A stretch of DNA of 64,000 nt from Ferrovaceae bacterium (GCA_027449685.1 DAIDLC010000002.1:124001-188000); one strand, 5' to 3'. Shown: positions 44,113 through 56,067, counted from the stretch's first letter. Program-made: numbers and translations. The notes: a model not told the origin generated them from the letters alone.

Positions 44113-45816
44113 ATGAATTTTCAACGTATCATCCCCCTCGTAATCTTCACGGTTTCCAGTTTCATGTTATGGGACGCCTGGCAAACTCACCAAAAGCAGG
44201 TTTTGTTGACGCACTCCGGTCAAGCAACCCTTTCTACTTTGCCTACCAGCACCAACACGCCCTCAGGGGGCGTGGCATCGGTTCCTGCATCTAATAACGC
44301 TCCAGTGTCCAATGGTTCGTCAGCTGCCGGTCTCCCAGGTCGCTCAGGGTCTGTTGAGCACCCTGGGGTTGCGGCTAATGAGCTCCAGCGGGGCACGCGC
44401 GTATCGGTCCAAACCGATGTGATTGCAGCGGAATTGGATGCGGATGGTGGCGATTTACGTAGTTTGAAATTACTCAAGCACTTATCCGCTGTTGCAGACA
44501 ATAAACCCGTGGATTTGTTTGAAGACAACTCTGCGTTGGTCTATGTGGCGCAAAGTGGCTTGTTGGGCCAGGGGCTACCAAATCACACCTTCGTATTCAC
44601 CCCCGATAGAACTTCTGTGGTGATGGCTCCTGGTGCCGAAGAGGCAACCGTCAACTTTACCGCCACCGTACCTGGTGTGGCGCGCGTTACCAAAACCTGG
44701 CATTTCAAGCGCGACAGTTATGTGATTGGACTCGATACCGTGGTAGAGAACCTGGGAACTTCTCCTCTTTCACCCCAAGCGTATTTTCAGTTTTTGCGCG
44801 TATCCAAGGCTCCACCGGGCGATCCCAGGTTTGTCAATACCTACACCGGGCCTGCGATTTATACTGAAGCGTCGAAATTTCATAAAGTGTCCTTCCAGGA
44901 TATCGAGAAGGGAAAAACAGACTATCCCGCAAGCGCAAATAATGGCTGGATTGCCATGTTGCAGCATTATTTCGTTGCGGCTTGGCTCCCTTCAGCGGGC
45001 ACGCCACGAGAATTTTATACGCGCAAAGTCGGTAACGATCTCTACACTGCGGGCTTGATCGAACCCATGGGAACTATCGCTCCCCAGGCAACTGGCACCT
45101 TAGCCATGTCGATCTATGCAGGCCCTCAGGAAGGAAAGAAACTACAATCCCTGGCGCCTGGCCTGGATTTGACCATCGATTATGGCTGGCTGACCATCAT
45201 TGCCACACCTCTGTTTTATGTGCTTTCCATGATTCATGGGTGGGTGGGAAATTGGGGGGCAGCCATCATCTTACTCACGATTTTAATCAAAGCGTTGTTC
45301 TTCCCCCTTTCAGCTGCAAGTTATAAATCCATGGCCCGTATGCGCTTGGTCCAACCTAAAATGCAACGCATTCGTGAACAATTTGCCGACGATAAGGCCC
45401 GTATGAATCAGGCCATGATGGAATTGTATCGCACCGAAAAAATCAACCCGCTGGGTGGTTGTTTGCCGATGGTTGTACAAATTCCGGTTTTCATTGCGCT
45501 CTATTGGGTTTTACTCGGTAGCGTGGAGTTGCGTCACGCTCCTTTCGTGGGCTGGATTCACGATTTATCGGCCCAGGATCCGTACTATATCTTGCCATTG
45601 ATCATGACGGCCTCCATGTTTATTCAGCAACGGATGAGTCCAAAGCCGCCAGACCCCATTCAAGCCAAAGTGATGTTGTTCATGCCCCTGGCCTTCAGTG
45701 TCATGTTCTTTTTCTTTCCCGCAGGTTTGGTACTGTATTGGGTGGTCAACAATGTACTATCCATCACCCAGCAGTGGCAGATTGCTCGCATGATGGGTGA
45801 TGGACACAAACACTGA
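44113..45816 (+). CDS. yidC: Membrane protein insertase YidC
   Basis: YidC inserts and folds inner-membrane proteins, alone or with SecYEG. The 567-residue protein has an N-terminal membrane anchor, a low-complexity Ser/Gly/Pro linker (about 35-80), a large periplasmic beta domain (about 90-340) and the conserved C-terminal five-helix core, with KSMARMRLVQPKMQRIREQF in the cytoplasmic hairpin and NPLGGCLPMVVQIPVFIALY. ATG 44113 is preferred to a TTG at 44101 that lies on the yidD stop. Its end overlaps mnmE by 17 bases. Confidence 0.96.
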   Translation: MNFQRIIPLVIFTVSSFMLWDAWQTHQKQVLLTHSGQATLSTLPTSTNTPSGGVASVPASNNAPVSNGSSAAGLPGRSGSVEHPGVAANELQRGTRVSVQTDVIAAELDADGGDLRSLKLLKHLSAVADNKPVDLFEDNSALVYVAQSGLLGQGLPNHTFVFTPDRTSVVMAPGAEEATVNFTATVPGVARVTKTWHFKRDSYVIGLDTVVENLGTSPLSPQAYFQFLRVSKAPPGDPRFVNTYTGPAIYTEASKFHKVSFQDIEKGKTDYPASANNGWIAMLQHYFVAAWLPSAGTPREFYTRKVGNDLYTAGLIEPMGTIAPQATGTLAMSIYAGPQEGKKLQSLAPGLDLTIDYGWLTIIATPLFYVLSMIHGWVGNWGAAIILLTILIKALFFPLSAASYKSMARMRLVQPKMQRIREQFADDKARMNQAMMELYRTEKINPLGGCLPMVVQIPVFIALYWVLLGSVELRHAPFVGWIHDLSAQDPYYILPLIMTASMFIQQRMSPKPPDPIQAKVMLFMPLAFSVMFFFFPAGLVLYWVVNNVLSITQQWQIARMMGDGHKH

Positions 45817-47137
45817 CGTCATTGCTGCCATTGCCACTGCACACGGGCCTGCTGGGGTAGGGGTCATTCGTGTATCAGGTTTCGGCCTGATGGCCATGGC
45901 AGCACAACTTACAAGACGGGCAACGCCTTTCGTACCCAGACGAGCCACCCACGCGCATTTTTTCGATCCTGCCGGACAGTTGATCGATGAGGGTTTGTTG
46001 ATCTATTTCCCGGCACCGCATTCCTTTACCGGCGATGACGTGCTCGAATTGCAAGGACATGGTGGCGTGCAAGTCATGCATTCGTTACTCCAGAGTTGTT
46101 TGGAGTACGGTGCCCGTTTAGCCCGCCCTGGTGAATTTACCCAACGGGCGTTTCTTCACGGAAAATTGGACCTTGCTCAAGTAGAGGCAGTATCCGATCT
46201 AATCAATGCAGAATCGCATAGTGCGGCGTTAGGCGCTATGCGCTCTCTGAGCGGTGCATTTTCAAAACAGGTACGCCAACTGAGGGAGCAGTTGATTCAG
46301 CTTCGCATTCATGTGGAAGGAGCCATCGATTTTTCGGATGAGCCTATCGAATTCCTATCTCGGGAGTCAGTGGACCAGCAAATTGCTGCGATGCAGCAAC
46401 ATGTTTGCCATATCCTTAACGTAGCTCGGCAAGGTGTGCTCTTACGCACTGGCTCCCACGTTGTCCTCATTGGAGCGCCTAATGTAGGAAAATCCAGCTT
46501 GCTCAACGCATTGACAGAGGAAGACCACGCGCTGGTGACAGACATTCCAGGAACGACACGCGATGTGGTTCGCAGCCATATGGTTATTCAAGGTGTTTGT
46601 TTCCATTTAATCGATACGGCTGGGATTCGCTCCACGACCGACGTGGTAGAGCAGGCGGGCATCGCTCGTACTTGGAAGGAAATTCAGCGGGCGGATATGG
46701 CTTTGGTGGTGGTGGATGCATCTTGCGGTATTACCCAAGAGGATTTACAGCTTTTACAGGAGTTGCCTCGTCAACTTCCCACGCATGTGGTGATCAATAA
46801 AATCGATCTGGCTGTTGGTGCCCAAGACGTTCCCCATACGGCCCTGTCTGTTTCTGCGCTTACGGGAGAGGGACTGCTCGAACTGAAACAGTTTTTGTTG
46901 CAACAAGCGGGTTGGAAACCCACTGCCGAGCCGGTCTTTTTGGCACGAGAAAGACATCTTATTGCTCTGCGAGAAGCTAATGCAGCCTTATCGGCGGCAT
47001 GTGAGATACAGCATCCTCTGGAGTTAAAGGCTGAGGAATTGCGTCGTGCCCAGCAAGCCTTGGGGAAAATTTTGGGTGAGTTTACTTCTGATGATTTGTT
47101 AGGGGAGATTTTTTCTTCATTTTGTATTGGCAAATAG
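45800..47137 (+). CDS. mnmE: tRNA modification GTPase MnmE
   Basis: MnmE with MnmG installs the carboxymethylaminomethyl (or related) group on wobble uridine 34 of certain tRNAs. The 445-residue protein has the N-terminal tetrahydrofolate-binding domain, a GTPase domain with GAPNVGKSSLLNAL, DIPGTTRD, DTAGIR and NKID, and the C-terminal catalytic cysteine motif FCIGK. The ATG at 45800 lies inside the end of yidC; a GTG one codon earlier is possible. It is followed by a 386-base gap with parS sites before mnmG. Confidence 0.96.
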   Translation: MDTNTDVIAAIATAHGPAGVGVIRVSGFGLMAMAAQLTRRATPFVPRRATHAHFFDPAGQLIDEGLLIYFPAPHSFTGDDVLELQGHGGVQVMHSLLQSCLEYGARLARPGEFTQRAFLHGKLDLAQVEAVSDLINAESHSAALGAMRSLSGAFSKQVRQLREQLIQLRIHVEGAIDFSDEPIEFLSRESVDQQIAAMQQHVCHILNVARQGVLLRTGSHVVLIGAPNVGKSSLLNALTEEDHALVTDIPGTTRDVVRSHMVIQGVCFHLIDTAGIRSTTDVVEQAGIARTWKEIQRADMALVVVDASCGITQEDLQLLQELPRQLPTHVVINKIDLAVGAQDVPHTALSVSALTGEGLLELKQFLLQQAGWKPTAEPVFLARERHLIALREANAALSAACEIQHPLELKAEELRRAQQALGKILGEFTSDDLLGEIFSSFCIGK

Positions 47138-47151
47138 TCTATGTCCTTTAA

Positions 47152-47165
47152 CCGCTATCTAGCGG
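47152..47165 (+). terminator. Small hairpin after mnmE
   Basis: CCGCTA-TC-TAGCGG is a perfect six-base inverted repeat 14 bases after the mnmE stop. No T run follows, so it may be a weak terminator or only a processing hairpin. Confidence 0.25.
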
Positions 47166-47203
47166 CTTACCTCCCAGGTCCTTCTGGTCTCTGTACCAGC
47201 GGT

Positions 47204-47219
47204 TGTTTCACGTGAAACA
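47204..47219. promoter_or_regulatory. parS centromere-like site, perfect
   Basis: TGTTTCACGTGAAACA is a full 16-base palindrome identical to the canonical parS consensus bound by ParB. It lies 67 bases after mnmE, about 4 kb from the candidate origin and 3 kb upstream of parA-parB. Confidence 0.92.
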
Positions 47220-47224
47220 TTGAT

Positions 47225-47377
47225 ATGTGCGATGTGGAAGACTTTTGCAGGTGGTATGAATCCAGGTCCGGCAAGTGCGATGGGCTCCCCCTGGTTGATG
47301 GTTGTGGTGCATTTCAGATGAAGGGTCGAATCTCATGCGGTTGGCCAATTGGCTTTTACAACGCCCCAAAACCATGA
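47225..47377 (+). CDS. Possible 50-residue cysteine-rich small protein
   Basis: A complete ORF lies between the two parS sites, 5 bases after the first and ending 22 bases before the second. The product contains five cysteines in 50 residues (positions 2, 8, 18, 27 and 38) along with the clusters DFCRWYESRSGKCDGLP and ISCGWPIGFYNAPKP. I do not recognise it. No strong ribosome site precedes the ATG, and a minus-strand ORF covers the same region, so it may be chance. It is the only coding candidate I find in the 386-base gap between mnmE and mnmG. Confidence 0.22.
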   Translation: MCDVEDFCRWYESRSGKCDGLPLVDGCGAFQMKGRISCGWPIGFYNAPKP

Positions 47378-47399
47378 AAAAAAACAGAACCTCAAAGAA

Positions 47400-47415
47400 T
47401 GTTTCACGTGAAACC
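47400..47415. promoter_or_regulatory. parS centromere-like site, one mismatch
   Basis: TGTTTCACGTGAAACC matches the parS consensus at 15 of 16 positions and lies 180 bases after the first site. Confidence 0.88.
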
Positions 47416-47523
47416 TTCACAAGGTTGAACAGAGTAGTGCGCTAGAATACGGTCAAACCAGTTAAAATCTCATAAGTTAGGGGGATAGATTTTTGAATGC
47501 TGTTGTGAGGATAAGAGGCATCA

Positions 47524-49428
47524 ATGGATTATCCAAAAAAATTTGATGTAATCGTCATCGGAGGAGGGCATGCGGGTACTGAAGCCGCGCTCGCGGCCGC
47601 ACGTTCAGGAGCGCTGACATTACTTCTGACCCATAACATGGAGAGCCTGGGGCAAATGTCATGCAATCCTGCAATTGGTGGGATCGGCAAGGGGCATTTA
47701 GTCAAGGAAATCGATGCGCTAGGCGGAGTAATGGCACTAGCTGCAGATTACGCAGGGATTCAACTCAGAATACTGAATGCACGAAAGGGACCTGCTGTGC
47801 AAGCAACACGTGCCCAGGCAGATCGGATGCGCTATAAACACTACATTCGCCATACTCTGGAAAACCAAGAAAGGCTGTGGTTACTTCAACAGCCAGCCAG
47901 TGAACTATGGGTTGAAGGGGCGCGTGTCAAGGGAGTTGTAACGCAAATGGGTGTGAGGATTACTGGCGAAACTGTAATCCTGACAACCGGAACCTTCCTG
48001 TCAGGTCTCATGCATGTGGGCTTATCTCAAAGTCCTGGTGGTAGGGCGGGAGACCCACCAACCATTGCATTAGCGGAACAATTACGTGAAATGGCTTTGC
48101 CCGCGGGTCGGATGAAAACGGGAACGCCACCACGCCTAGATGCCAGGAGTATCCGTTACGAAGTGCTGCAAGCACAAGCAGGTGACGAACCAAGGCCTGT
48201 GTTCTCCATGATGGGGCACGCGCGCATGCATCCTCGTCAAGTCAAATGCTGGATAACCCATACAAACGAAAAGACACACGACATCATTCGAGCAGGGTTG
48301 GATCGGTCGCCACTCTATACCGGGGTCATCGAAGGTGTCGGACCACGCTACTGCCCTTCTATCGAGGATAAAATTCATCGCTTTAGTGACAAAAGCACAC
48401 ACCAAGTGTTTTTAGAGCCGGAGGGATTGGATACTAACGAGATCTACCCCAATGGTATATCCACCAGCCTTCCCTTCGATGTGCAATGGGATCTTGTACG
48501 ATCCATCCCTGGATTGGAGCAGGCTCATGTTTTGCGACCAGGCTATGCCATCGAATACGATTTCTATGATCCAAGGGCGTTAAAATCTTCTCTAGAGTCG
48601 AAAAACATTGAGGGACTCTATTTTGCGGGTCAGATCAATGGAACGACCGGATATGAAGAGGCCGCGGCGCAGGGGCTATTGGCCGGCATCAATGCTTCGC
48701 GACGAGCACGCAGCTTAGAGGCATGGTGTCCAGCACGCTATGAGTCCTATCTCGGAGTACTTGTGGATGACTTGATTACCAAAGGGGTGACCGAACCTTA
48801 TCGCATGTTTACAAGCCGTGCCGAATATCGATTGTACCTTCGCGAAGATAATGCGGATTTACGACTCACCGAAACAGGGCGGAAATTGGGTTTGGTGGAT
48901 GACGTACGTTGGAGAGCCTTTGCGACAAAGCGAGAAAGCCTGCAACGGGAGCTCCGTCGACTTGGTCAAACCTGGATTGGGCCCGGCGACGTGGACCAAA
49001 GGTTGGCATTGGAGATTCTTGGACAGCATCTGGAAAAAGAGCAAACGCTTGAAGAAATATTACGCCGACCCGCGGTAAGTTATAGCGCGCTTATGCGATT
49101 GAGCGCTACACGACCTGTCCCACCATTGAACGCTACGGAAGCGGAACAAGTGGAAGTCCATACAAAATATGAAGGGTATATCGCTCGGCAACGCGAAGAA
49201 GTAACACGCCATCGAGATCAGGAGCAACTAAAAATCCCCTCGTCCATGGACTATTCAGAGGTACGCGGCTTGTCTCACGAGGCAGAACAACTCCTCAGAA
49301 AACATCGCCCCGAAACCTTGGGGCAAGCGAGTCGAATGGCCGGCATGACACCCGCGGCCATTGCATTGTTGCTGGTGCATTTAAGGCGCATACACACAAA
49401 GGACCTCACTGAACATGCCATCCACTAA
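47524..49428 (+). CDS. mnmG: tRNA uridine-34 modification enzyme MnmG
   Basis: MnmG (GidA) is the FAD-dependent partner of MnmE. The 634-residue protein has the dinucleotide-binding [20 protein letters not shown] at the N terminus, the [20 protein letters not shown] block (about 46-65), the [11 protein letters not shown] stretch and the C-terminal helical domain for tRNA and MnmE binding (AMLA-type region near 600). GAGG precedes the ATG by five bases. It heads the mnmG-rsmG-parA-parB run, in which each gene overlaps the next. Confidence 0.97.
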   Translation: MDYPKKFDVIVIGGGHAGTEAALAAARSGALTLLLTHNMESLGQMSCNPAIGGIGKGHLVKEIDALGGVMALAADYAGIQLRILNARKGPAVQATRAQADRMRYKHYIRHTLENQERLWLLQQPASELWVEGARVKGVVTQMGVRITGETVILTTGTFLSGLMHVGLSQSPGGRAGDPPTIALAEQLREMALPAGRMKTGTPPRLDARSIRYEVLQAQAGDEPRPVFSMMGHARMHPRQVKCWITHTNEKTHDIIRAGLDRSPLYTGVIEGVGPRYCPSIEDKIHRFSDKSTHQVFLEPEGLDTNEIYPNGISTSLPFDVQWDLVRSIPGLEQAHVLRPGYAIEYDFYDPRALKSSLESKNIEGLYFAGQINGTTGYEEAAAQGLLAGINASRRARSLEAWCPARYESYLGVLVDDLITKGVTEPYRMFTSRAEYRLYLREDNADLRLTETGRKLGLVDDVRWRAFATKRESLQRELRRLGQTWIGPGDVDQRLALEILGQHLEKEQTLEEILRRPAVSYSALMRLSATRPVPPLNATEAEQVEVHTKYEGYIARQREEVTRHRDQEQLKIPSSMDYSEVRGLSHEAEQLLRKHRPETLGQASRMAGMTPAAIALLLVHLRRIHTKDLTEHAIH

Positions 49429-50140
49429 ATTAATCGAGGGGCTACAGGCGATGTCTCTTGATGCATCGCCCAGAAATGTGGGGATGCTGGAGCACTATCT
49501 GGATTTGTTGGAGAAATGGAATGCGGTCATCAACCTCACGGCCATTCGTGAGCGCGAGAGGATGATCACGCTCCATGTGCTGGATAGTTTAACTGCCATG
49601 CCCTGGGTGAACAGGGTGGGGCGCTTGCTGGATGTGGGCAGTGGAGGGGGGCTACCCGGAATCCCCTTGGCCATATTGTCCCCCCAGATGGCGGTGATGC
49701 TACTGGAGCCCAACCAGAAAAAGGCCGCCTTTTTAAGGCAAGTAAAGCTGGAGCTCGGATTAGAGAACGTCAGCATCGAGGCGCAACGCGTAGCACAGTG
49801 GCATCCAAATCTGAAACCCTTTGACAGGATTATCTCCAGAGCCTTTTCCGATTTGGTGGAGTTTACCAGTGCCTCAAGCCACTTGCTGGCACCTGAGGGG
49901 CAATGGATCGCCATGAAAGGCGCACTGCCCACTGAAGAACTAGCCAAACTGCCCAATCATCTGGGTTTTCAAAGCATTCCTGTGAATGTTCCGGGGTTGC
50001 AGATACAAAGACATCTGATCGTCGTACAGTCGATCATACCTGCCGATCCTCAAGACGCTACGGCTATTTCGAGAGGAACAGTGGGGGAACCGGCGGGTAT
50101 GTCCCAGAAATCAATCAGCCCGGAGCCAGTCAGCTCATGA
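49415..50140 (+). CDS. rsmG: 16S rRNA (guanine-527-N7)-methyltransferase
   Basis: RsmG (GidB) methylates G527 of 16S rRNA. The 241-residue protein has the substrate region [20 protein letters not shown] (about 29-48), the SAM motif [19 protein letters not shown] (about 69-87) and [20 protein letters not shown]. The N-terminal 14 bases overlap mnmG. The protein is about 30 residues longer than usual at the C terminus (from about 210), a polar Ser/Pro-rich tail. The stop overlaps the parA start as ATGA. Confidence 0.94.
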   Translation: MPSTKLIEGLQAMSLDASPRNVGMLEHYLDLLEKWNAVINLTAIRERERMITLHVLDSLTAMPWVNRVGRLLDVGSGGGLPGIPLAILSPQMAVMLLEPNQKKAAFLRQVKLELGLENVSIEAQRVAQWHPNLKPFDRIISRAFSDLVEFTSASSHLLAPEGQWIAMKGALPTEELAKLPNHLGFQSIPVNVPGLQIQRHLIVVQSIIPADPQDATAISRGTVGEPAGMSQKSISPEPVSS

Positions 50141-50940
50141 CGCGCATTATTGCAGTCACCAACCAGAAGGGTGGGGTGGGGAAAACCACAACGGTGGTGA
50201 ATGTGGCCGCTAGCCTGGTTGCCCTGGAACAAAGGACCTTGCTCGTGGATCTGGATCCTCAAGGCAATGCCACCACGGGCAGTGGTGTAGATAAATCGGC
50301 TTTGACCCAATCCGTCTACCACGTATTATTACAACAGGCATCCATTCCTCAGGTAAAAACCCGGTCTTCTGCAGGTGGCTTTGACGTGCTCCCGGCTAAT
50401 CGGGAATTGGCCGGAGCCGAGGTGGAGTTGGTGGATGCTCCCCAGCGAGAATATCGCTTGAGGGAAGCCCTGGAAGCAGTAAAGAATGACTACGATGTGA
50501 TTCTCATCGACTGTCCGCCTGCATTAAATATGTTAACAATCAATGGGTTAACGTCGTGCTGGCGAGTAATTATCCCGATGCAATGCGAGTATTATGCCTT
50601 GGAAGGATTGTCCGATCTGGTGCAAACCATACGCCGCGTGCGTGGTCATTTGAACCCAAACCTGGAAATTGAAGGCCTGTTGAGAACCATGGTGGATCCG
50701 AGAAACGCATTGTCACAACAGGTTTCATCGCAGCTGGAAAGATATTTTGGGGAGAAGGTGTATAAAACCGCGATTCCGCGCAACGTACGGTTAGCCGAAG
50801 CGCCCAGCCATGGACAACCTGCGTTGCAGTATGATCCATCCTCCAAAGGGGCACAGGCTTATCTTCAGTTAACCAAAGAGATGCTGGAACGATTCAAACA
50901 GGCCTTCCCAACAGAAGCATCTCGGGAGCAGAGGACATGA
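50137..50940 (+). CDS. parA: Chromosome partitioning ATPase ParA (Soj)
   Basis: ParA is the ATPase that, with ParB and parS, moves the newly copied origin. The 267-residue protein has the deviant Walker A NQKGGVGKTT (residues 9-18) with the signature lysine Lys11, and VILIDCPPALNMLTINGL (about 117-134) as Walker B region. It is encoded immediately after rsmG and overlaps parB. Short N terminus, without a plasmid-type helix-turn-helix, supports a chromosomal Soj type. Confidence 0.95.
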   Translation: MTRIIAVTNQKGGVGKTTTVVNVAASLVALEQRTLLVDLDPQGNATTGSGVDKSALTQSVYHVLLQQASIPQVKTRSSAGGFDVLPANRELAGAEVELVDAPQREYRLREALEAVKNDYDVILIDCPPALNMLTINGLTSCWRVIIPMQCEYYALEGLSDLVQTIRRVRGHLNPNLEIEGLLRTMVDPRNALSQQVSSQLERYFGEKVYKTAIPRNVRLAEAPSHGQPALQYDPSSKGAQAYLQLTKEMLERFKQAFPTEASREQRT

Positions 50941-51806
50941 TGGCAAAAGCAAAGGGTCTCGGTCGTGGATTGGATGCATTACTCGGAGATGATCGGAAAA
51001 CGCCGGAAGGCGCAGATCGTGCACCGGCCAGCTTGCCAGTGGGCCAGTTACAGCCGGGTCGCTACCAGCCCAGAACGCATATGGATATGGCCTCTCTGGA
51101 GGCGTTGAGTGACTCCATACGGACCCAGGGTTTGCTGCAGCCGATTTTGGTTCGCCCAGCAGCGCAGGGGTCCTATGAAATCATTGCTGGCGAAAGGCGC
51201 TGGCGCGCAGCACAGATGGCAGGACTGCAAGAAGTACCAGTGCTGGTGCGAAATATTCCCGACGAATCAACCCTGGCCGTGGCTTTGATCGAAAATATCC
51301 AGCGCGAGAATTTAAACCCGCTGGAAGAGGCGCAGGGTCTGGAGCGCTTGATCAGAGAATTTGGCATGACCCATGATACGGCGGCTGAGGCGGTGGGTCG
51401 ATCACGTAGTGCAGTGACTAATCTGCTGCGTCTACTCCACTTGAATGCCAACGTGCGCTCACTCATGATGACCGGCGACTTGGAGATGGGGCATGCCCGA
51501 GCGCTTTTGCCGCTGGATGAAGGCGCGCAACAACAGGTGGCACAACAAGTGATACTCCATGGGTGGTCTGTGCGCGATACCGAGCGCCAGGTTCAGAAAC
51601 GGCTCAAGGAAGTCCGAAAGGTACCAGAGGAGGCCAGCGCTGTAACGAAATCACGGGATTTGATCAACCTGCAAAATGAACTATCAGATCTTCTGGGGGC
51701 AGAGGTCACGTTGAAGGAACGCAAAAGCGGCAGCGGTGCCTTGTCGATCAGATACCATGATCTGGATCATTTGGAGGGAATCCTGCAGCGCCTCAGAAAA
51801 GAATGA
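50937..51806 (+). CDS. parB: Chromosome partitioning protein ParB (Spo0J)
   Basis: ParB binds parS, loads and spreads as a CTP-dependent clamp. The 289-residue protein begins with the ParA-stimulating KAKGLGRGLDALLGDD, has the CTP-binding IIAGERRWRAAQMAG (about 81-95) and ENIQRENLNPLEEAQGLERL (about 118-137), a helix-turn-helix with AVGRSRSAVTNLLRLLHL and a C-terminal dimerisation domain. Start 50937 (ATGA overlap) or 50940 are both possible. Two parS sites lie about 3.5 kb upstream. Confidence 0.95.
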   Translation: MMAKAKGLGRGLDALLGDDRKTPEGADRAPASLPVGQLQPGRYQPRTHMDMASLEALSDSIRTQGLLQPILVRPAAQGSYEIIAGERRWRAAQMAGLQEVPVLVRNIPDESTLAVALIENIQRENLNPLEEAQGLERLIREFGMTHDTAAEAVGRSRSAVTNLLRLLHLNANVRSLMMTGDLEMGHARALLPLDEGAQQQVAQQVILHGWSVRDTERQVQKRLKEVRKVPEEASAVTKSRDLINLQNELSDLLGAEVTLKERKSGSGALSIRYHDLDHLEGILQRLRKE

Positions 51807-51840
51807 GCGCGCAGGTACCCAGTAGGCGTACAAGCAATCA

Positions 51841-53036
<1,196 letters not shown>

Positions 53037-53133
53037 CATCGGCCCGGACTCAACGAGCCCCATTAGGTAATATGCTGTTCTGGAACAACGGATTACAAAG
53101 CAAGAAAGGGCAATTTAGGATTTTTGGCATTAG

Positions 53134-53436
<303 letters not shown>

Positions 53437-53466
53437 TTGGCCAACTGCGACCTGAGGAGTTAAGGC

Positions 53467-53937
53467 ATGGATATTAATGCCACATTATTGGGTCAAGCCG
53501 TTACCTTTGCGATTCTGATCTGGTTCACCATGAAGTTTGTTTGGCCTCCTCTGGTGGCCGCTTTGGATGAACGAGCACGCAAAGTTGCTGACGGTCTGGC
53601 TGCTGCCGAACGGGCCAAGCAGGATTTGGCTAAAGCGGAAATGCTATCGACCGACGCATTGAACAAAGCCAAAGGCGAAGCCGTAGAAATCATTGCCTTG
53701 TCCGAAAAGCGTGCCTCCGAAATCATCAATCAGGCGCGACAAGAGGCCCTGGTGGAGGCTGAACGGGTCAAGACACAAGCCAAGGCGGAAGTGGATCTGG
53801 AAATCACCAAAGCGCGCGAAGCATTGCGCGATCAGGTGGCGGATCTGGCCGTGGCAGGTGCGGAAAAAATTCTGCGCCGGGAAATTAATGCCCAAGCCCA
53901 TTCCGAATTGCTGGTTGCGATTCGCGCTGAACTTTAA
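53467..53937 (+). CDS. atpF: ATP synthase Fo subunit b
   Basis: Subunit b forms the peripheral stalk linking Fo and F1. The 156-residue protein has one N-terminal membrane helix ([20 protein letters not shown], about 12-31) and a long charged helical region rich in Ala, Glu, Lys and Arg (about 40-150), as expected for a dimeric coiled coil. GAGGAGTTAAGGC precedes the start. Located between atpE and atpH in the usual order. Confidence 0.94.
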   Translation: MDINATLLGQAVTFAILIWFTMKFVWPPLVAALDERARKVADGLAAAERAKQDLAKAEMLSTDALNKAKGEAVEIIALSEKRASEIINQARQEALVEAERVKTQAKAEVDLEITKAREALRDQVADLAVAGAEKILRREINAQAHSELLVAIRAEL

Positions 53938-53946
53938 GGATGGACC

Positions 53947-54483
53947 ATGGCTGAAATCTCGACTTTGGCAAGACCGTACGCGGAAGCCGTTTTCAAACTG
54001 GCGTTGGAAGAAAACGACACGGCCGGCTGGAGCGACCAGTTGCAGGGGTTGGCTGCTGTAGCCCAAGACCCGGCGGTGGCGCAACTGGTGGGCAATCCCA
54101 AGTTGGACAAGACCCAGTTGGTCACCCTGTTTACGGATGTCTTGCAAGGGTATCTGTCACCGGAGGGCCAGCAGTTGCTACAACTTCTGGTGCATAACCA
54201 CCGTGTGGAAGTACTCCCTGCCATTCGCGATCAGTACGCGCAATTGCTACATGACCATGTGGGACAACTGGATGCCCATATCGAGTCAGCCTTCCAGATG
54301 ACGAGTCAAGAGGTACAAGCCTTGGTACATCAGATGGAGTCCCGCTTCGGCAAAAAGGTTAATCCCGAAGTGACAGTGAACGACACATTGATTGGAGGCG
54401 TGCGGATCACGGTGGGAGATGTGGTGATCGACAGTTCGGTGCGTGCCCGATTGGCACAAATGGCAGTCGCCCTAAAACGTTAA
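53947..54483 (+). CDS. atpH: ATP synthase F1 subunit delta
   Basis: The delta subunit joins the peripheral stalk to the top of F1. The 178-residue protein begins MAEISTLARPYAEAVFKLA, the typical start of the family, and ends with a small beta-rich part containing VNPEVTVNDTLIGGVRITVG. It lies nine bases after atpF and 42 bases before the atpA ATG. Confidence 0.94.
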   Translation: MAEISTLARPYAEAVFKLALEENDTAGWSDQLQGLAAVAQDPAVAQLVGNPKLDKTQLVTLFTDVLQGYLSPEGQQLLQLLVHNHRVEVLPAIRDQYAQLLHDHVGQLDAHIESAFQMTSQEVQALVHQMESRFGKKVNPEVTVNDTLIGGVRITVGDVVIDSSVRARLAQMAVALKR

Positions 54484-54525
54484 GCAGGTTTGTCGCAGGA
54501 TGCGACGGCCAGTCAGGAGAACATC

Positions 54526-56067
54526 ATGCAGTTGAATCCATCAGAAATTAGCGAACTGATCAAGGCGAAGATCCAGAATCTTCCCGTGACAGCAGAAGCG
54601 CGCACCCAAGGGACCGTAGTCTCTGTGACGGACGGGATTGTGCGCATTCACGGCCTGACGGACGTGATGCAAGGCGAAATGCTGGAGTTTCCTCAAAATA
54701 CGTTTGGTCTGGCCCTCAACCTGGAGCGCGACTCGGTGGGTGCGGTAATTTTGGGCGAATACGAACATATTACAGAAGGCGATACGGTCACCTGTACCGG
54801 ACGGATTCTGGAAGTACCCGTGGGCCCGGAATTGATTGGCCGGGTCGTGGATGCCTTGGGAAAGCCCATCGACGGGAAAGGTCCTATTGCAGCCAAACAA
54901 TCATCACCCATCGAAAAAATTGCGCCGGGGGTCATTTGGCGCAAGTCGGTGACACAACCCGTTCAAACCGGATTGAAGTCTATAGATTCCATGGTTCCCG
55001 TGGGACGGGGACAGCGTGAATTGATCATTGGTGACCGGCAAACGGGAAAAACAGCTGTTGCGGTAGACACCATCATCAATCAGAAGGGTCAGAACATGAC
55101 CTGCATTTACGTGGCCATCGGGCAAAAAGCCTCCTCAGTGGTCAACGTGGTTCGCAAACTGGAAGAGCATGGCGCCATGGAATACACCATTGTCGTTGCC
55201 GCCACGGCCTCCGATTCTGCAGCCATGCAATTCATTGCGCCGTATTCCGGCTGTTCCATGGGCGAATATTTCCGCGATCGGGGCCAGGATGCCTTGATCA
55301 TTTACGATGACTTGACCAAGCAAGCGTGGGCTTACCGTCAAATTTCTCTGTTACTGCGGCGTCCTCCCGGACGAGAAGCCTACCCAGGGGACGTCTTCTA
55401 TCTGCATTCACGCTTGCTGGAACGTGCGGCGCGAGTCAACGAGGAATATGTTGAGCGGGAAACCAAAGGAGAGGTCAAGGGACAAACGGGTTCTCTGACG
55501 GCCCTGCCCATCATCGAGACCCAGGCCGGGGATGTGACGGCATTCGTTCCCACCAACGTGATTTCCATTACCGACGGACAGATCTTTCTGGAAACCGACT
55601 TGTTCAACGCGGGCATCCGTCCCGCCATCAATGCCGGGATTTCCGTATCTCGCGTGGGTGGGGCCGCGCAAACCAAGGTCATCAAAAAACTGGGCGGCGG
55701 GATTCGCCTGGCCTTGGCGCAATATCGTGAACTGGCAGCTTTCGCCCAATTTGCCTCGGATCTGGACGAAGCCACACGCAAACAGCTGGAGCGTGGGCGC
55801 ATGGTGACCGAACTGATGAAACAAGCCCAGTATGCCACCTTGTCGGTTGCAGAAATGGCGGTGACTTTGTATTCGGTCAACAAGGGCCACTATGACGAGG
55901 TAGAAGTCAAACGGGCGCTTGCCTTCGAAGCGGGTCTGCGGGCTTTCCTCAAAACCAAATACGCGGCCTTGATGGAAAAGATTGCAGCCACCAATGACAT
56001 GGATAGTGAAGCCGAAAAAACCTTGGAAGCGGCGATTGCAGATTTCAAGAAAACAGGCGTCTATTGA
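54526..56067 (+). CDS. atpA: ATP synthase F1 subunit alpha
   Basis: The alpha subunit makes the non-catalytic nucleotide sites of F1. The 513-residue protein starts [18 protein letters not shown] and has the P-loop GDRQTGKTA (about 169-177), [18 protein letters not shown] and the alpha signature near [20 protein letters not shown] 54526 follows CAGGAGA and gives the standard length; an upstream TTG at 54490 is rejected. Confidence 0.97.
   Translation: MQLNPSEISELIKAKIQNLPVTAEARTQGTVVSVTDGIVRIHGLTDVMQGEMLEFPQNTFGLALNLERDSVGAVILGEYEHITEGDTVTCTGRILEVPVGPELIGRVVDALGKPIDGKGPIAAKQSSPIEKIAPGVIWRKSVTQPVQTGLKSIDSMVPVGRGQRELIIGDRQTGKTAVAVDTIINQKGQNMTCIYVAIGQKASSVVNVVRKLEEHGAMEYTIVVAATASDSAAMQFIAPYSGCSMGEYFRDRGQDALIIYDDLTKQAWAYRQISLLLRRPPGREAYPGDVFYLHSRLLERAARVNEEYVERETKGEVKGQTGSLTALPIIETQAGDVTAFVPTNVISITDGQIFLETDLFNAGIRPAINAGISVSRVGGAAQTKVIKKLGGGIRLALAQYRELAAFAQFASDLDEATRKQLERGRMVTELMKQAQYATLSVAEMAVTLYSVNKGHYDEVEVKRALAFEAGLRAFLKTKYAALMEKIAATNDMDSEAEKTLEAAIADFKKTGVY

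Noticed and set aside
47208-47420. 70-codon minus-strand ORF over both parS sites
   Set aside because: Its ends are made of the parS palindromes themselves and it has no ribosome site; the parS explanation accounts for the conservation.
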